From the NCBI GenBank assembly GCA_020718965.1, contig DYRE01000007.1, positions 1 to 21,877 on the forward strand: a stretch of DNA of 21,877 nt, written 5' to 3'. Under the pieces are notes generated by a model. The model searched no databases. It saw only the letters and a program-made list of their open reading frames with translations, and was not told the DNA's origin. The translations under genes were made by a program, and so were the position numbers. Below are positions 6,331-13,398 of the stretch, piece after piece. The stretch is from Desulfomonile tiedjei (GTDB lineage: Bacteria; Desulfobacterota; Desulfomonilia; Desulfomonilales; Desulfomonilaceae). How positions within the stretch are numbered: the first letter of the stretch is position 1; every line of letters begins with the position of its first letter.

Positions 6331-7833
6331 ATGATCAAATTCTTAATCAGGTTGTCGGGTTTTTCAGCTTTGAGTTTGGTCTTATCTGGAAGTTTGTGGT
6401 GTCCTTTCTCTTACGCGGAAGATCAGCCCATCAGCGATCTGACTCAGGATTGCATCGCCTGCCATAGTTCAGTTACTCCGGCGATAGTGGCTGATTGGAG
6501 ACGAAGCGCACACTCTAAGATCACCCCTGTCAAGGCAATGAAGCGACCTGAGCTTGAAAGGAGAGTTTCCTCCCAGGACGTTCCGGATCAACTCAAGGAA
6601 GTCGTTGTTGGCTGCGCTGAATGCCATACCATCAATCCTGACAGTCATGGCGATATATTCAATCACAACGATCAAAAAGTTCATTTGACGGTAACTCCAA
6701 AAGACTGCGCAGTCTGTCATCAGGTGGAAGAATCCCAATACCAGAAGAACATCATGGCGTTCGCTCATACCAATCTCTCAAAGAACGCCGTCTATCAGAC
6801 ACTTATGACAACCATAAACGGAACTCAGGAATTTGTAAAAAAGGGCACGGTAATTAAGGATCCTAACCAAAAAACAAGCGATGAGTCTTGTTTCGCCTGT
6901 CATGGCACGGAAGTGAAGGTTCTGTCGAAAAAAACCAGGTCTACCGACTATGGCGATATGGAATTCGTTGAACTCTCCGGGTGGCCTAATGACGGAGTAG
7001 GGCGGTTGAATCCTGACGGCAGCAGGGGATCGTGCTCCTCGTGTCACACCCGCCATCAATTCGCTGTTCACATGGCGAGAAAGCCTTACACATGTTCCCA
7101 GTGTCACAAAGGGCCCGATGTTCCAGGTTACAAAATTTATTCCGTTAGCAAGCATGGGGCGATGTTTTCATCACTCAAAGAAGAATGGAATTTTAAATCA
7201 ATTCCGTGGACCATAGGTAAGGATTTCTCCGCTCCTACATGCGCTACATGTCACGTTAGTCTCCTGGTAAATCCCGAAGGATCAGTCATTGCTCAAAGAA
7301 CGCATCAGATGAATGATCGGCTCCCCTGGAGGACGTTCGGACTGATTTATTCGCACGCCCACCCCAAATCACCCGACACGTCCATAATTCGCAATGCCGA
7401 CGGATTACCGCTGCCAACCACTTTTCTGGGAGTTCCGGCTTCTGATTTTCTGATATCTCCGGCTGAACAAAAAAACCGGAAGGAGGTATTACAGAAAATT
7501 TGTTTGTCCTGCCATACTCCTGATTGGGTAAACGGACATTGGGACCGATTTGAGAATACTCTCAAGACATCTGATGATATGACGCTGGCTGCTACCAAGA
7601 TACTGACGCAAGCTTGGGATCAAAAACTTGCAGACAAGACAAACCCATTTGATGAGGCAATTGAAAAACACTGGACTGAACAATGGCTTTTTTACGGGAA
7701 TTCCACTCGTCTGTCATCCGCTATGTTGGGGTCTGATTATGGGGTGTTCGACCGTGGTCGGTGGTTTATGGGCAGGTCAATCCAGGACATGCTGGATACA
7801 CTTCATTTTCTTGCCGGTGTAAAAAAGAAATAG
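6331..7833 (+). CDS. Octahaem cytochrome c, hydroxylamine oxidoreductase (HAO)-like
   Basis: A 500-aa secreted multihaem protein. The signal peptide is SGFSALSLVLSGSLWCPFSYA. Eight CXXCH sites begin at residues 41, 95, 126, 187, 235, 255, 304 and 391. The first haem context (CIACHSS, then WRRSAHS) and eight haems in about 500 aa fit the HAO-like octahaem family, whose members oxidise hydroxylamine or, in anaerobes, reduce nitrite, NO or hydroxylamine. True HAO needs a C-terminal tyrosine cross-linked to the catalytic haem. Tyr470 (SDYGVF) lies in roughly the right part, but I cannot prove equivalence. I chose ATG 6331 because it opens directly into the signal peptide; ATG 6295 adds twelve residues in front. 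No membrane quinol partner is adjacent, which is unusual. It follows two exported thiol proteins in the same orientation. Confidence 0.82.
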   Translation: MIKFLIRLSGFSALSLVLSGSLWCPFSYAEDQPISDLTQDCIACHSSVTPAIVADWRRSAHSKITPVKAMKRPELERRVSSQDVPDQLKEVVVGCAECHTINPDSHGDIFNHNDQKVHLTVTPKDCAVCHQVEESQYQKNIMAFAHTNLSKNAVYQTLMTTINGTQEFVKKGTVIKDPNQKTSDESCFACHGTEVKVLSKKTRSTDYGDMEFVELSGWPNDGVGRLNPDGSRGSCSSCHTRHQFAVHMARKPYTCSQCHKGPDVPGYKIYSVSKHGAMFSSLKEEWNFKSIPWTIGKDFSAPTCATCHVSLLVNPEGSVIAQRTHQMNDRLPWRTFGLIYSHAHPKSPDTSIIRNADGLPLPTTFLGVPASDFLISPAEQKNRKEVLQKICLSCHTPDWVNGHWDRFENTLKTSDDMTLAATKILTQAWDQKLADKTNPFDEAIEKHWTEQWLFYGNSTRLSSAMLGSDYGVFDRGRWFMGRSIQDMLDTLHFLAGVKKK

Positions 7834-7864
7834 CTCAAGTTTAGACTCAGGAGGTTTATTAGAA

Positions 7865-8035
7865 ATGGAAAAGATCACATGGAAGTGTTCAAACTGTGGA
7901 TACACTGTTGAATTAGATCCAGGAGTCGCTCCACCCGAAACGTGCCCAATGTGCAAGGAAAAATGTGAATTTACAAATGTGACATGCTACATCCCGGAAT
8001 GTGGAATGACCGGTCAGGATCCAAGATTGAAGTAA
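7865..8035 (+). CDS. 56-aa Cys-rich rubredoxin-like protein
   Basis: A small gene with AGGAGG ten bases upstream of ATG 7865. The first half is a rubredoxin-like knuckle domain: WKCSNCGYTVE (C8, C11) and PETCPMC (C27, C30), closest to the rubredoxin tail of rubrerythrins. The second half adds three more cysteines (C34, C41, C46) in KCEFTNVTCYIPECG and ends in DPRLK. Seven cysteines in 56 residues suggest an Fe(Cys)4 or zinc site plus redox or extra metal-binding thiols. It has no signal peptide, so it should be cytoplasmic. It lies 31 bases after the octahaem gene and 53 before the DsrE-like gene. I do not recognise an established function; electron transfer to a neighbour is a guess from fold and context. 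Confidence 0.85.
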   Translation: MEKITWKCSNCGYTVELDPGVAPPETCPMCKEKCEFTNVTCYIPECGMTGQDPRLK

Positions 8036-8088
8036 GGTTTTAGAATTCCGATCCTTATTAGCGAGCAGGGTCGTTTAGGAGCGCTGCT

Positions 8089-8436
8089 ATGACTAGAATT
8101 GCGCTAGTTGCCTTTAAGGGCGAACAAATGTGTTTTGTTCACGTCCTGTTGAATGCGATTGACATGAGTGGCAAGGGCTTTGATGTAAGGATAGTTTTCG
8201 AGGGAGAATCTACGAAGCTGATTCCTGAACTTGCAAAATCAACCAATCCTTTCCACAAGCTATACAAAACAGTAAAGGAAAAAAAGCTCATTTTTGCTGT
8301 ATGTAAAGCGTGTTCGTTGAAAATGAATGTTTTGGAAGCGGTTATGACTGAGGGCCTTCCGATAGCCGATGAAATGTCAGGACATCCAGGACTGGCAAAT
8401 TACATAACCGAAGGGTTCCAAGTCATAACCTTTTAA
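8089..8436 (+). CDS. DsrE/DsrF-like family protein
   Basis: A 115-aa cytoplasmic protein of the DsrE-like fold: MTRIALVAFKGEQMCFVHVLLNA at the start, a central strand FDVRIVFEGES, then FAVCKACSLKM (C72, C75) and a C-terminal GLANYITEGFQVITF. Family members move sulfur or act as small thiol modules in sulfur metabolism. C15 and the C72/C75 pair are the candidate reactive thiols. It is too short and lacks partners to be a DsrEFH subunit set. AGGAG lies seven bases before ATG 8089. It sits between the Cys-rich rubredoxin-like protein and the iron-sulfur flavoprotein, so a thiol/persulfide or redox role next to these is possible; the exact function is unknown. Confidence 0.75.
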   Translation: MTRIALVAFKGEQMCFVHVLLNAIDMSGKGFDVRIVFEGESTKLIPELAKSTNPFHKLYKTVKEKKLIFAVCKACSLKMNVLEAVMTEGLPIADEMSGHPGLANYITEGFQVITF

Positions 8437-8485
8437 ATCCAATGGCAATTTTTAATTCAGATAAAGTTTCGGAATAGAGTGTAAA

Positions 8486-9076
8486 ATGAAGGTATTAGGA
8501 ATCTACGGCAGTCCAAGAAAAAATGGCAACAGTGATCTGTTGTTGCAGGAAGCCCTTAAAGGGGCTCAGTCAATGGGGGCCGAAACGCAGACAATTCGTT
8601 CGTTTGACCTTAAAATGAGTGGTTGTCACGAATGCGGCGCATGCGACAAGACCGGCAAGTGTGTAGTAAATGACGACATGGAAGAAGTTTACCCTAAGTT
8701 GGTCGAATCCGAAGTCATCATTCTTGCAAGTCCCATGTTTTTTTACGGTGTTACTTCTAGCGCCAAGGCTGTTATAGATCGCTGCCAGGCTTTGTGGAAT
8801 AGAAGAATGATTGAAAAGCCGCCAGAAAAAAGGAAACAATACGATTCCGGCCGCGGTTATTTGATTGCTGTTGGGGCTACCAAGGGATCAAATCTTTTTG
8901 AGGGCGCCCAACTGGTGGCAAAGTATTTTTTTGACGCATTGGACAAAAGCTATGAAGGGGGTCTTCTTATAAAGTCGGTTGAAGGTAAGAACGCAATTCT
9001 CGAGAAACCTGAGGCCTTAAAGGATGCCTTTGATCTGGGCAGAAAAGCTGTTAAGGGTGAATCGTTTAAGACATAA
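8486..9076 (+). CDS. Iron-sulfur flavoprotein (NADPH-dependent FMN reductase-like)
   Basis: A 196-aa flavodoxin-fold protein. The FMN phosphate loop is GSPRKNGNSD (8-17). It is followed by the compact cluster motif CHECGACDKTGKC with C47, C50, C53 and C59 (CX2CX2CX5C), the signature of methanogen/clostridial iron-sulfur flavoproteins that bind a 4Fe-4S cluster beside FMN. SPMFFYGVTSSAKAVIDR (82-99) is the second flavin loop. Relatives transfer electrons from ferredoxin, and some reduce O2 or peroxide. The Shine-Dalgarno sequence before ATG 8486 is weak. It lies 49 bases after the DsrE-like gene and 91 before a flavodoxin, and fits as an electron-entry or oxygen-scavenging component. Confidence 0.85.
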   Translation: MKVLGIYGSPRKNGNSDLLLQEALKGAQSMGAETQTIRSFDLKMSGCHECGACDKTGKCVVNDDMEEVYPKLVESEVIILASPMFFYGVTSSAKAVIDRCQALWNRRMIEKPPEKRKQYDSGRGYLIAVGATKGSNLFEGAQLVAKYFFDALDKSYEGGLLIKSVEGKNAILEKPEALKDAFDLGRKAVKGESFKT

Positions 9077-9167
9077 TTTCTAGAGTTTGGCGCCGCCGAT
9101 TATTTAAGTGAACTCGGGTTATCATGAATATTAATATGGGATTTAATTCGGAAGGAGATTAAGAAAA

Positions 9168-9608
9168 ATGGCCAAGGCTTTAATAGTTTTTGCCACCAGG
9201 TCCGGACAGACTGAAAATATAGCGGATCTCGTAGCTGAAGGCATAAGGTTTACGGGAACCGACGCGAAAGTCGTATCCGCGACACAGTTGACCAAACAGG
9301 AAGATCTTGAGGGGTATGACGCCTACGTTTTTGGATCCGCCACTTACCATGGCGAAATGATGCAAGCTATGAAAACTCTTTTGTTTCTTGTGGCTAAATT
9401 AGACCTGGAAGGCAAGGTCGGGGCATCCTTTGGCGCCTTTGGCTGGAGCGGAGAGGCGCCTGATCGGATATATGACACAATGCAGAATATTCTTAAAATG
9501 GATATGATTGGAGGCCCACTTAGGCTCAAGTCAGCAACGATTCAGGGTGGAATGCAGATGGCCCAGGATTATGGCAGGGAAATTGGCAAGAAAATATCCT
9601 CGAAGTAG
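9168..9608 (+). CDS. Flavodoxin resembling the C-terminal domain of flavodiiron proteins
   Basis: A 146-aa single-domain flavodoxin. The FMN phosphate loop is ATRSGQTENIA (9-19). The two flavin-stacking loops are SATYHGEMM and GAFGWSGEAPDRI. The second is strikingly like GSYGWSGEAVKHL in the flavodoxin domain of the flavodiiron protein encoded at 9989. It may therefore be a stand-alone copy of that domain and supply or accept electrons in the same chain. GGAAGGAG lies before ATG 9168. The classical rubredoxin gene follows 77 bases later and the flavodiiron gene after that. Confidence 0.88.
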   Translation: MAKALIVFATRSGQTENIADLVAEGIRFTGTDAKVVSATQLTKQEDLEGYDAYVFGSATYHGEMMQAMKTLLFLVAKLDLEGKVGASFGAFGWSGEAPDRIYDTMQNILKMDMIGGPLRLKSATIQGGMQMAQDYGREIGKKISSK

Positions 9609-9685
9609 ACATTGTAAGCTGTAATCAGCGAAATAGTCAAACCAATGGCTGGAAATAGCCTAATCTAACGAAAGGAGTCAAGATT

Positions 9686-9844
9686 ATGGAAAAATATGTA
9701 TGTCAGGTTTGTGGTTATGTTTACGATCCCGCTGAAGGAGATCCAGATAATGGTGTAAATCCCGGCACGTCATTTGCTGATCTGCCGGCGGATTGGGTCT
9801 GCCCCGTCTGTGGAGCTGACAAAGATTCATTCTCTCCCGAGTAG
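9686..9844 (+). CDS. rub: Rubredoxin (classical)
   Basis: A 52-aa one-iron electron carrier with the standard sites CQVCG (C6, C9) and CPVCG (C39, C42), the YDPAEGDP loop and FADLPADWVC. AAAGGAG lies upstream of ATG 9686. Length and motifs match Desulfovibrio rubredoxins. In Desulfovibrio gigas, rubredoxin and rubredoxin:oxygen oxidoreductase genes are adjacent and rubredoxin is the direct donor. The same order is seen here, with a 144-base gap that holds a candidate promoter. This is probably the physiological donor of the flavodiiron protein, while the CX4C rubredoxin at 4863 may serve superoxide reductase. Confidence 0.95.
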   Translation: MEKYVCQVCGYVYDPAEGDPDNGVNPGTSFADLPADWVCPVCGADKDSFSPE

Positions 9845-9896
9845 GGGGATTTTCTCGCCTCCAGATTAATGTAAGATGTTAAAGTTTATGTTGATT

Positions 9897-9916
9897 TCGA
9901 TCGTTTGAGTGATCGA
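9897..9916 (+). other. Inverted repeat between rubredoxin and flavodiiron genes
   Basis: TCGATC (9897-9902) and GATCGA (9911-9916) flank an eight-base spacer. It sits just upstream of, and overlaps, the candidate -35 box of the downstream gene. It could be a short hairpin ending the rubredoxin transcript or a protein-binding site. No T-run directly follows it. Confidence 0.3.
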
Positions 9917-9934
9917 GCATTACAAATGTGTAAT
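9905..9934 (+). promoter_or_regulatory. Candidate promoter and operator of the flavodiiron protein gene
   Basis: TTGAGT (9905-9910) is followed after 18 bases by TGTAAT (9929-9934), a five-of-six match to a -10 box. The -10 is also the right arm of a perfect inverted repeat, ATTACA (9919-9924), four bases, TGTAAT (9929-9934). A dimeric regulator bound there would cover the -10. The half-sites differ from the perR palindrome, so if real this would be another regulator. Confidence 0.4.
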
Positions 9935-9988
9935 CTTAACTTTTATTTTTTGGATGGCGAGAAAGTTTAAAAAAGCTGGAGGCAAAAA

Positions 9989-11191
9989 TTGCGCACTGTC
10001 GTTGAGATAAAAAAAGGAATAAACTGGGTTGGAGCGGTAGATTGGGATGTTAGGGACTTTCATGGTTATTCAACCAAAAAGGGAACCACATACAATTCCT
10101 ACCTCATTCTGGATGATAAAGTCACACTTTTTGATACGGTCAAGAAGCCTTTCAAGAATGATCTGCTTCACAACATCCATAAAGTAATAGATCCGACCAA
10201 AATTGATTATCTGGTTGTAAATCATGTTGAGCCTGATCACTCGGGCTCGATTCCTGAGATAGTTGAAACCATCAAACCGGAAAAGATATTTTGTTCTTTA
10301 AAAGGTCACAAAGCGTTGCTGGACCACTATCACAGGGAAGATTGGCCGTATGAAGTCGTCGCGTCAGGACAGGAGATCTCCCTTGGCAAGCGGACAGTAA
10401 CATTTTTGGAAACCCGAATGCTTCACTGGCCGGATAGTATGTTTTCCTACATCAAGGAAGACGCTCTGTTAATATCCAGTGACGCCTTTGGGGAGCATTG
10501 GGCCACAAGCGAAAGGTTCAATGACCAGGTTGACAACTCAGAGTTAATGAGGCACGCAGTCAAGTATTACGCCAACATTCTGCTTCCCTATTCCGGGTTG
10601 GTTCAAAAACTCATCGCTGATGTCCAGAAAATGAATCTCAAGATAGACATCATTGCTCCGGATCATGGATTAATTTGGAGAGACAACCCGTTACAAATTG
10701 TTCAGGCTTATGACAGGTGGAGTAAACAGGAGTGCAAGCGAAAAGCTATCATAATTTATGACACCATGTGGCATAGTACGGAGACTATGGCCAAGGCCAT
10801 AGCGGACGGATTGATTGAATCAGGAATAAGCGTAAAGATCATGAATCTTGCCTGTGATCACAGAAGTGACATCGTCACGGAGCTTATAGACTCAAAAGCG
10901 GTCCTGTTTGGATCTTCTACCCTCAACAATGGCATGCTTCCAAGGATGGCGGACATGCTTTGTTACATGAAGGGACTACGTCCAATTAACAAATTCGGGG
11001 CGGCATTCGGATCTTACGGCTGGAGTGGTGAGGCGGTAAAGCATCTGGTCAAGGCTATGGAAGACATGAAAATGAAAGTTTTCGGTCCGGGTATAGCTCA
11101 ACAATTTGTTCCAAATCACGATGGGTTGAAAAAGTGCGTGGACTTGGGACGTGAAGTCGGGGCTGCAATAAATGACAGCGTTCCGGCGTAG
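9989..11191 (+). CDS. roo: Flavodiiron protein, rubredoxin:oxygen oxidoreductase
   Basis: It reduces O2 to water (or NO to N2O in some family members) at a diiron site, using rubredoxin electrons passed through FMN. At 400 aa it matches the Desulfovibrio gigas enzyme. The metallo-beta-lactamase domain (about 1-250) has the iron ligands in HVEPDHSG (H79, E81, D83, H84), the His in RMLHWPD, the Asp in SSDAFGEHW and the His in PDHGLIW. The flavodoxin domain starts near 254 with IIYDTMWHSTETMAKAI, then GSSTLNNGMLP and GSYGWSGEAVKHL. The start is TTG 9989, with GGAGG six bases upstream. A rubredoxin gene precedes it and a flavodoxin-domain homologue lies two genes upstream. Confidence 0.95.
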   Translation: MRTVVEIKKGINWVGAVDWDVRDFHGYSTKKGTTYNSYLILDDKVTLFDTVKKPFKNDLLHNIHKVIDPTKIDYLVVNHVEPDHSGSIPEIVETIKPEKIFCSLKGHKALLDHYHREDWPYEVVASGQEISLGKRTVTFLETRMLHWPDSMFSYIKEDALLISSDAFGEHWATSERFNDQVDNSELMRHAVKYYANILLPYSGLVQKLIADVQKMNLKIDIIAPDHGLIWRDNPLQIVQAYDRWSKQECKRKAIIIYDTMWHSTETMAKAIADGLIESGISVKIMNLACDHRSDIVTELIDSKAVLFGSSTLNNGMLPRMADMLCYMKGLRPINKFGAAFGSYGWSGEAVKHLVKAMEDMKMKVFGPGIAQQFVPNHDGLKKCVDLGREVGAAINDSVPA

Positions 11192-11216
11192 TTTTTCAGG
11201 ATGAAGTTTCCGGACA

Positions 11217-11912
11217 ATGACATCAGGGACAAACCATTTAAAGGGTAGGGATTTGAAGAAAAAGGTTATGGAACTCTTGAAAGAGAAGGATTTCAGTTCT
11301 AGCCTGGATCAGTTGGCCTCATTTCCCGGAAAGCAGGTGGTAAACCCTTTGTTGTCATTCTTGTTGGATCATGACGAATTAGTGAGATGGCGAGCCATAA
11401 CAGCAATAGGCGTGGTCGTGTCCGAACTGGCCAAACATGACATTGAGGCGGCTCGTGTAGTAATGCGGCGCCTAATGTGGAGTTTGAACGATGAATCCGG
11501 GGGAATTGGCTGGGGCGCTCCCGAGGCCATGGCTGAAATTATGGCTCAATGTCCGAGTCTGGCTGTGGAATATGGTTCGATACTAATTTCATATCTGGAC
11601 GAAGAAGGAAACTTTCTCGAATACGAACCATTACAAAAGGGTTTGATATGGGGTATAGCGAGAGTATCAGCAATATACCCTGAACTTTTTCAGCTAGCTG
11701 CGAGGTATCTTCCAAAATACCTGACATCTGGAGATCCATCGATCAGGGGTCTTAGCGCTTTTGCTCTAGGCGCGTTGGGAGCTTCGGAAGAAAAATGTCT
11801 TCTGCAAAAACCGGCGACGGACGAAACTGAATTTCAAACCTTTTTGAATGGAGAGCTACGAAAAATCAAAGTGTCGGATCTGGCCAATCAAGGAATATTG
11901 ATGATGGGCTGA
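11217..11912 (+). CDS. HEAT-repeat-like protein (DVU0298-type), function unknown
   Basis: A 231-aa soluble, mostly helical protein without signal peptide or membrane segment. Alternating helix pairs such as VVNPLLSFLLDHDELVRWRAITAIGVVV and GDPSIRGLSAFALGALG are HEAT-like, and the middle holds a conserved-looking GGIGWGAPEAMAEIM. The layout recalls the family named after Desulfovibrio vulgaris DVU0298, whose role is not established; that link is from memory. Such proteins usually act as scaffolds or adaptors. ATG 11217 has only a distant AGGA upstream; TTG 11253, which would begin LKKKVMELL, is possible. It starts 25 bases after the flavodiiron gene, probably co-transcribed with it, and precedes cydAB. 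Confidence 0.75.
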   Translation: MTSGTNHLKGRDLKKKVMELLKEKDFSSSLDQLASFPGKQVVNPLLSFLLDHDELVRWRAITAIGVVVSELAKHDIEAARVVMRRLMWSLNDESGGIGWGAPEAMAEIMAQCPSLAVEYGSILISYLDEEGNFLEYEPLQKGLIWGIARVSAIYPELFQLAARYLPKYLTSGDPSIRGLSAFALGALGASEEKCLLQKPATDETEFQTFLNGELRKIKVSDLANQGILMMG

Positions 11913-11952
11913 TTGACCACTGAGGAATAAATGAAACCTATTTTATCAGTAC

Positions 11953-11998
11953 TCTAAATTCCGAATCACGCGTAAAAAGTCTCATCTCCTAATTTAGA
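11953..11998 (+). other. Inverted repeat in the cydA leader
   Basis: TCTAAATT (11953-11960) and AATTTAGA (11991-11998) are perfectly complementary over eight bases with a 30-base spacer. The right arm ends just before the AAAGGAG ribosome site of cydA. An RNA stem here could influence translation. The arms are AT-only but for one G:C pair, so the stem would be weak. Confidence 0.3.
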
Positions 11999-12012
11999 AA
12001 AAGGAGTTTCCC

Positions 12013-13317
12013 ATGGATCCCATTTTTCTGTCCCGGTTACAATTCGCAGCTACAACTTTGTTTCATTTTCTGTTTGTTCCTCTGACTCTGGGATTATCAA
12101 TCATCGTTGCGATGATGGAGACTCGCTATGTCCAGACAGGAAACCCTGAATACAAGAGGATGACCAAGTTTTGGGGGCATCTTTTCCTGATAAATTTTGT
12201 TGTAGGGGTAGTAACCGGAATAACGCTGGAATTTCAGTTTGGAACAAACTGGTCAAGATATTCCAAATATGTCGGTGACATTTTTGGTTCAATCCTGGCC
12301 ATAGAAGCTACAGTGGCTTTTTTTATGGAGTCGACCTTTTTGGCGGTCTGGTTCTTTGGTTGGAACAAACTCAGTCCTAAAATGCACGCCGCCTGTATCT
12401 GGATAGTGGCAATCTCGTCAAATGTTTCAGCCTACTGGATCATTGCCGCCAACGCCTGGATGCAGAATCCGGTTGGATACGAAATTCGAAATGGGAGGGC
12501 CGAGTTAACTGACTTCATAGCTGTCGTCACCCAACCTTATGCCATTACAAATTATCTCCACACAATATTTTCCGGCTTCATTATAGGTGGTTTTTTTGTC
12601 ATGGGCATAAGCGCCTACCACTTACTCCGTAAAAATGAAGTCAGCTTCTTCACGAAATCATTCAGAATGGCCCTGGTTTTTTCCTTGATCTTCTCAATCG
12701 GGGAAGTTTTCATGGGTGATTTGAATGGAAAAGAAATGTCAAGACTTCAGCCGGAAAAAACCGCCGCCGCCGAGGCTCTTTGGGAAACTCAGAAAGGCGT
12801 TGGTTTTTCTATGCTGGTGATACCTGATGAAAAAAATGAGCGCAATTTTGTGGAGATGTTCACGATACCCAAGTTTTTGAGTTTCCTTACAAAAGGGGAT
12901 TGGAATGCTGAGGTCAGAGGACTCAAATCCTGGCCGCTGGAAGATCGTCCCCCGGTAACACTGGTTTTTGCCTCTTTCAGAATCATGGTCGGGCTAGGAT
13001 TTCTTTTTGTCGCCTTGACTGTAATTGGCTGGTTCAAGAGGAAAAAGCTTGAGTCAAGTCCATTGTACCTGCGGATCATGCTGTATTCTATTCCGCTTCC
13101 ATATATTGCGGCTCTTCTGGGCTGGATAGTGACTGAAGTAGGCCGTCAACCGTGGATCGTATACCAGGTTTTGAGGACCAATCAAGCCGCATCACCGATC
13201 GAAGGATCCCAGGTTGCGATTTCATTGGCCGCTTTTGTCATAGTTTATACTTTGTTGGGCTTTGTGGCCTTTTTCCTGATGGTTCGCCACGCCAAACATG
13301 GCCCCGAACCAGTGTGA
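12013..13317 (+). CDS. cydA: Cytochrome bd quinol oxidase subunit I
   Basis: The haem-bearing subunit of the membrane quinol:O2 oxidoreductase, with high O2 affinity. The 434-aa protein has about nine hydrophobic segments. Haem and proton-path residues can be matched to E. coli: His18, Glu98 and Glu106 (E. coli E99, E107), His183 (E. coli H186), and Arg323/Met325 in SFRIMVGLG (E. coli R391, M393). The quinol loop begins at GDLNGKEMSRLQPEK and is short, unlike the long-loop E. coli form of 522 aa. GRQPWIVYQVLRT near the C-terminus is diagnostic. AAAGGAG lies before ATG 12013. cydB follows 81 bases later. In a strict anaerobe this enzyme removes O2 and can conserve energy. Confidence 0.96.
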   Translation: MDPIFLSRLQFAATTLFHFLFVPLTLGLSIIVAMMETRYVQTGNPEYKRMTKFWGHLFLINFVVGVVTGITLEFQFGTNWSRYSKYVGDIFGSILAIEATVAFFMESTFLAVWFFGWNKLSPKMHAACIWIVAISSNVSAYWIIAANAWMQNPVGYEIRNGRAELTDFIAVVTQPYAITNYLHTIFSGFIIGGFFVMGISAYHLLRKNEVSFFTKSFRMALVFSLIFSIGEVFMGDLNGKEMSRLQPEKTAAAEALWETQKGVGFSMLVIPDEKNERNFVEMFTIPKFLSFLTKGDWNAEVRGLKSWPLEDRPPVTLVFASFRIMVGLGFLFVALTVIGWFKRKKLESSPLYLRIMLYSIPLPYIAALLGWIVTEVGRQPWIVYQVLRTNQAASPIEGSQVAISLAAFVIVYTLLGFVAFFLMVRHAKHGPEPV

Positions 13318-13398
13318 CAATTTTCTCAAACGGTAATTTTAGGACCGGCCTTTAAAGAACTTTCGCGACCTGGAATTGCAAAGAAAGGTGGACTCAAT

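Noticed and set aside
6331..7833. Calling the octahaem cytochrome a cytochrome c nitrite reductase or tetrathionate reductase
   Set aside because: NrfA is pentahaem with a CXXCK site, which is absent, and the haem spacing and the first-haem context are more HAO-like.
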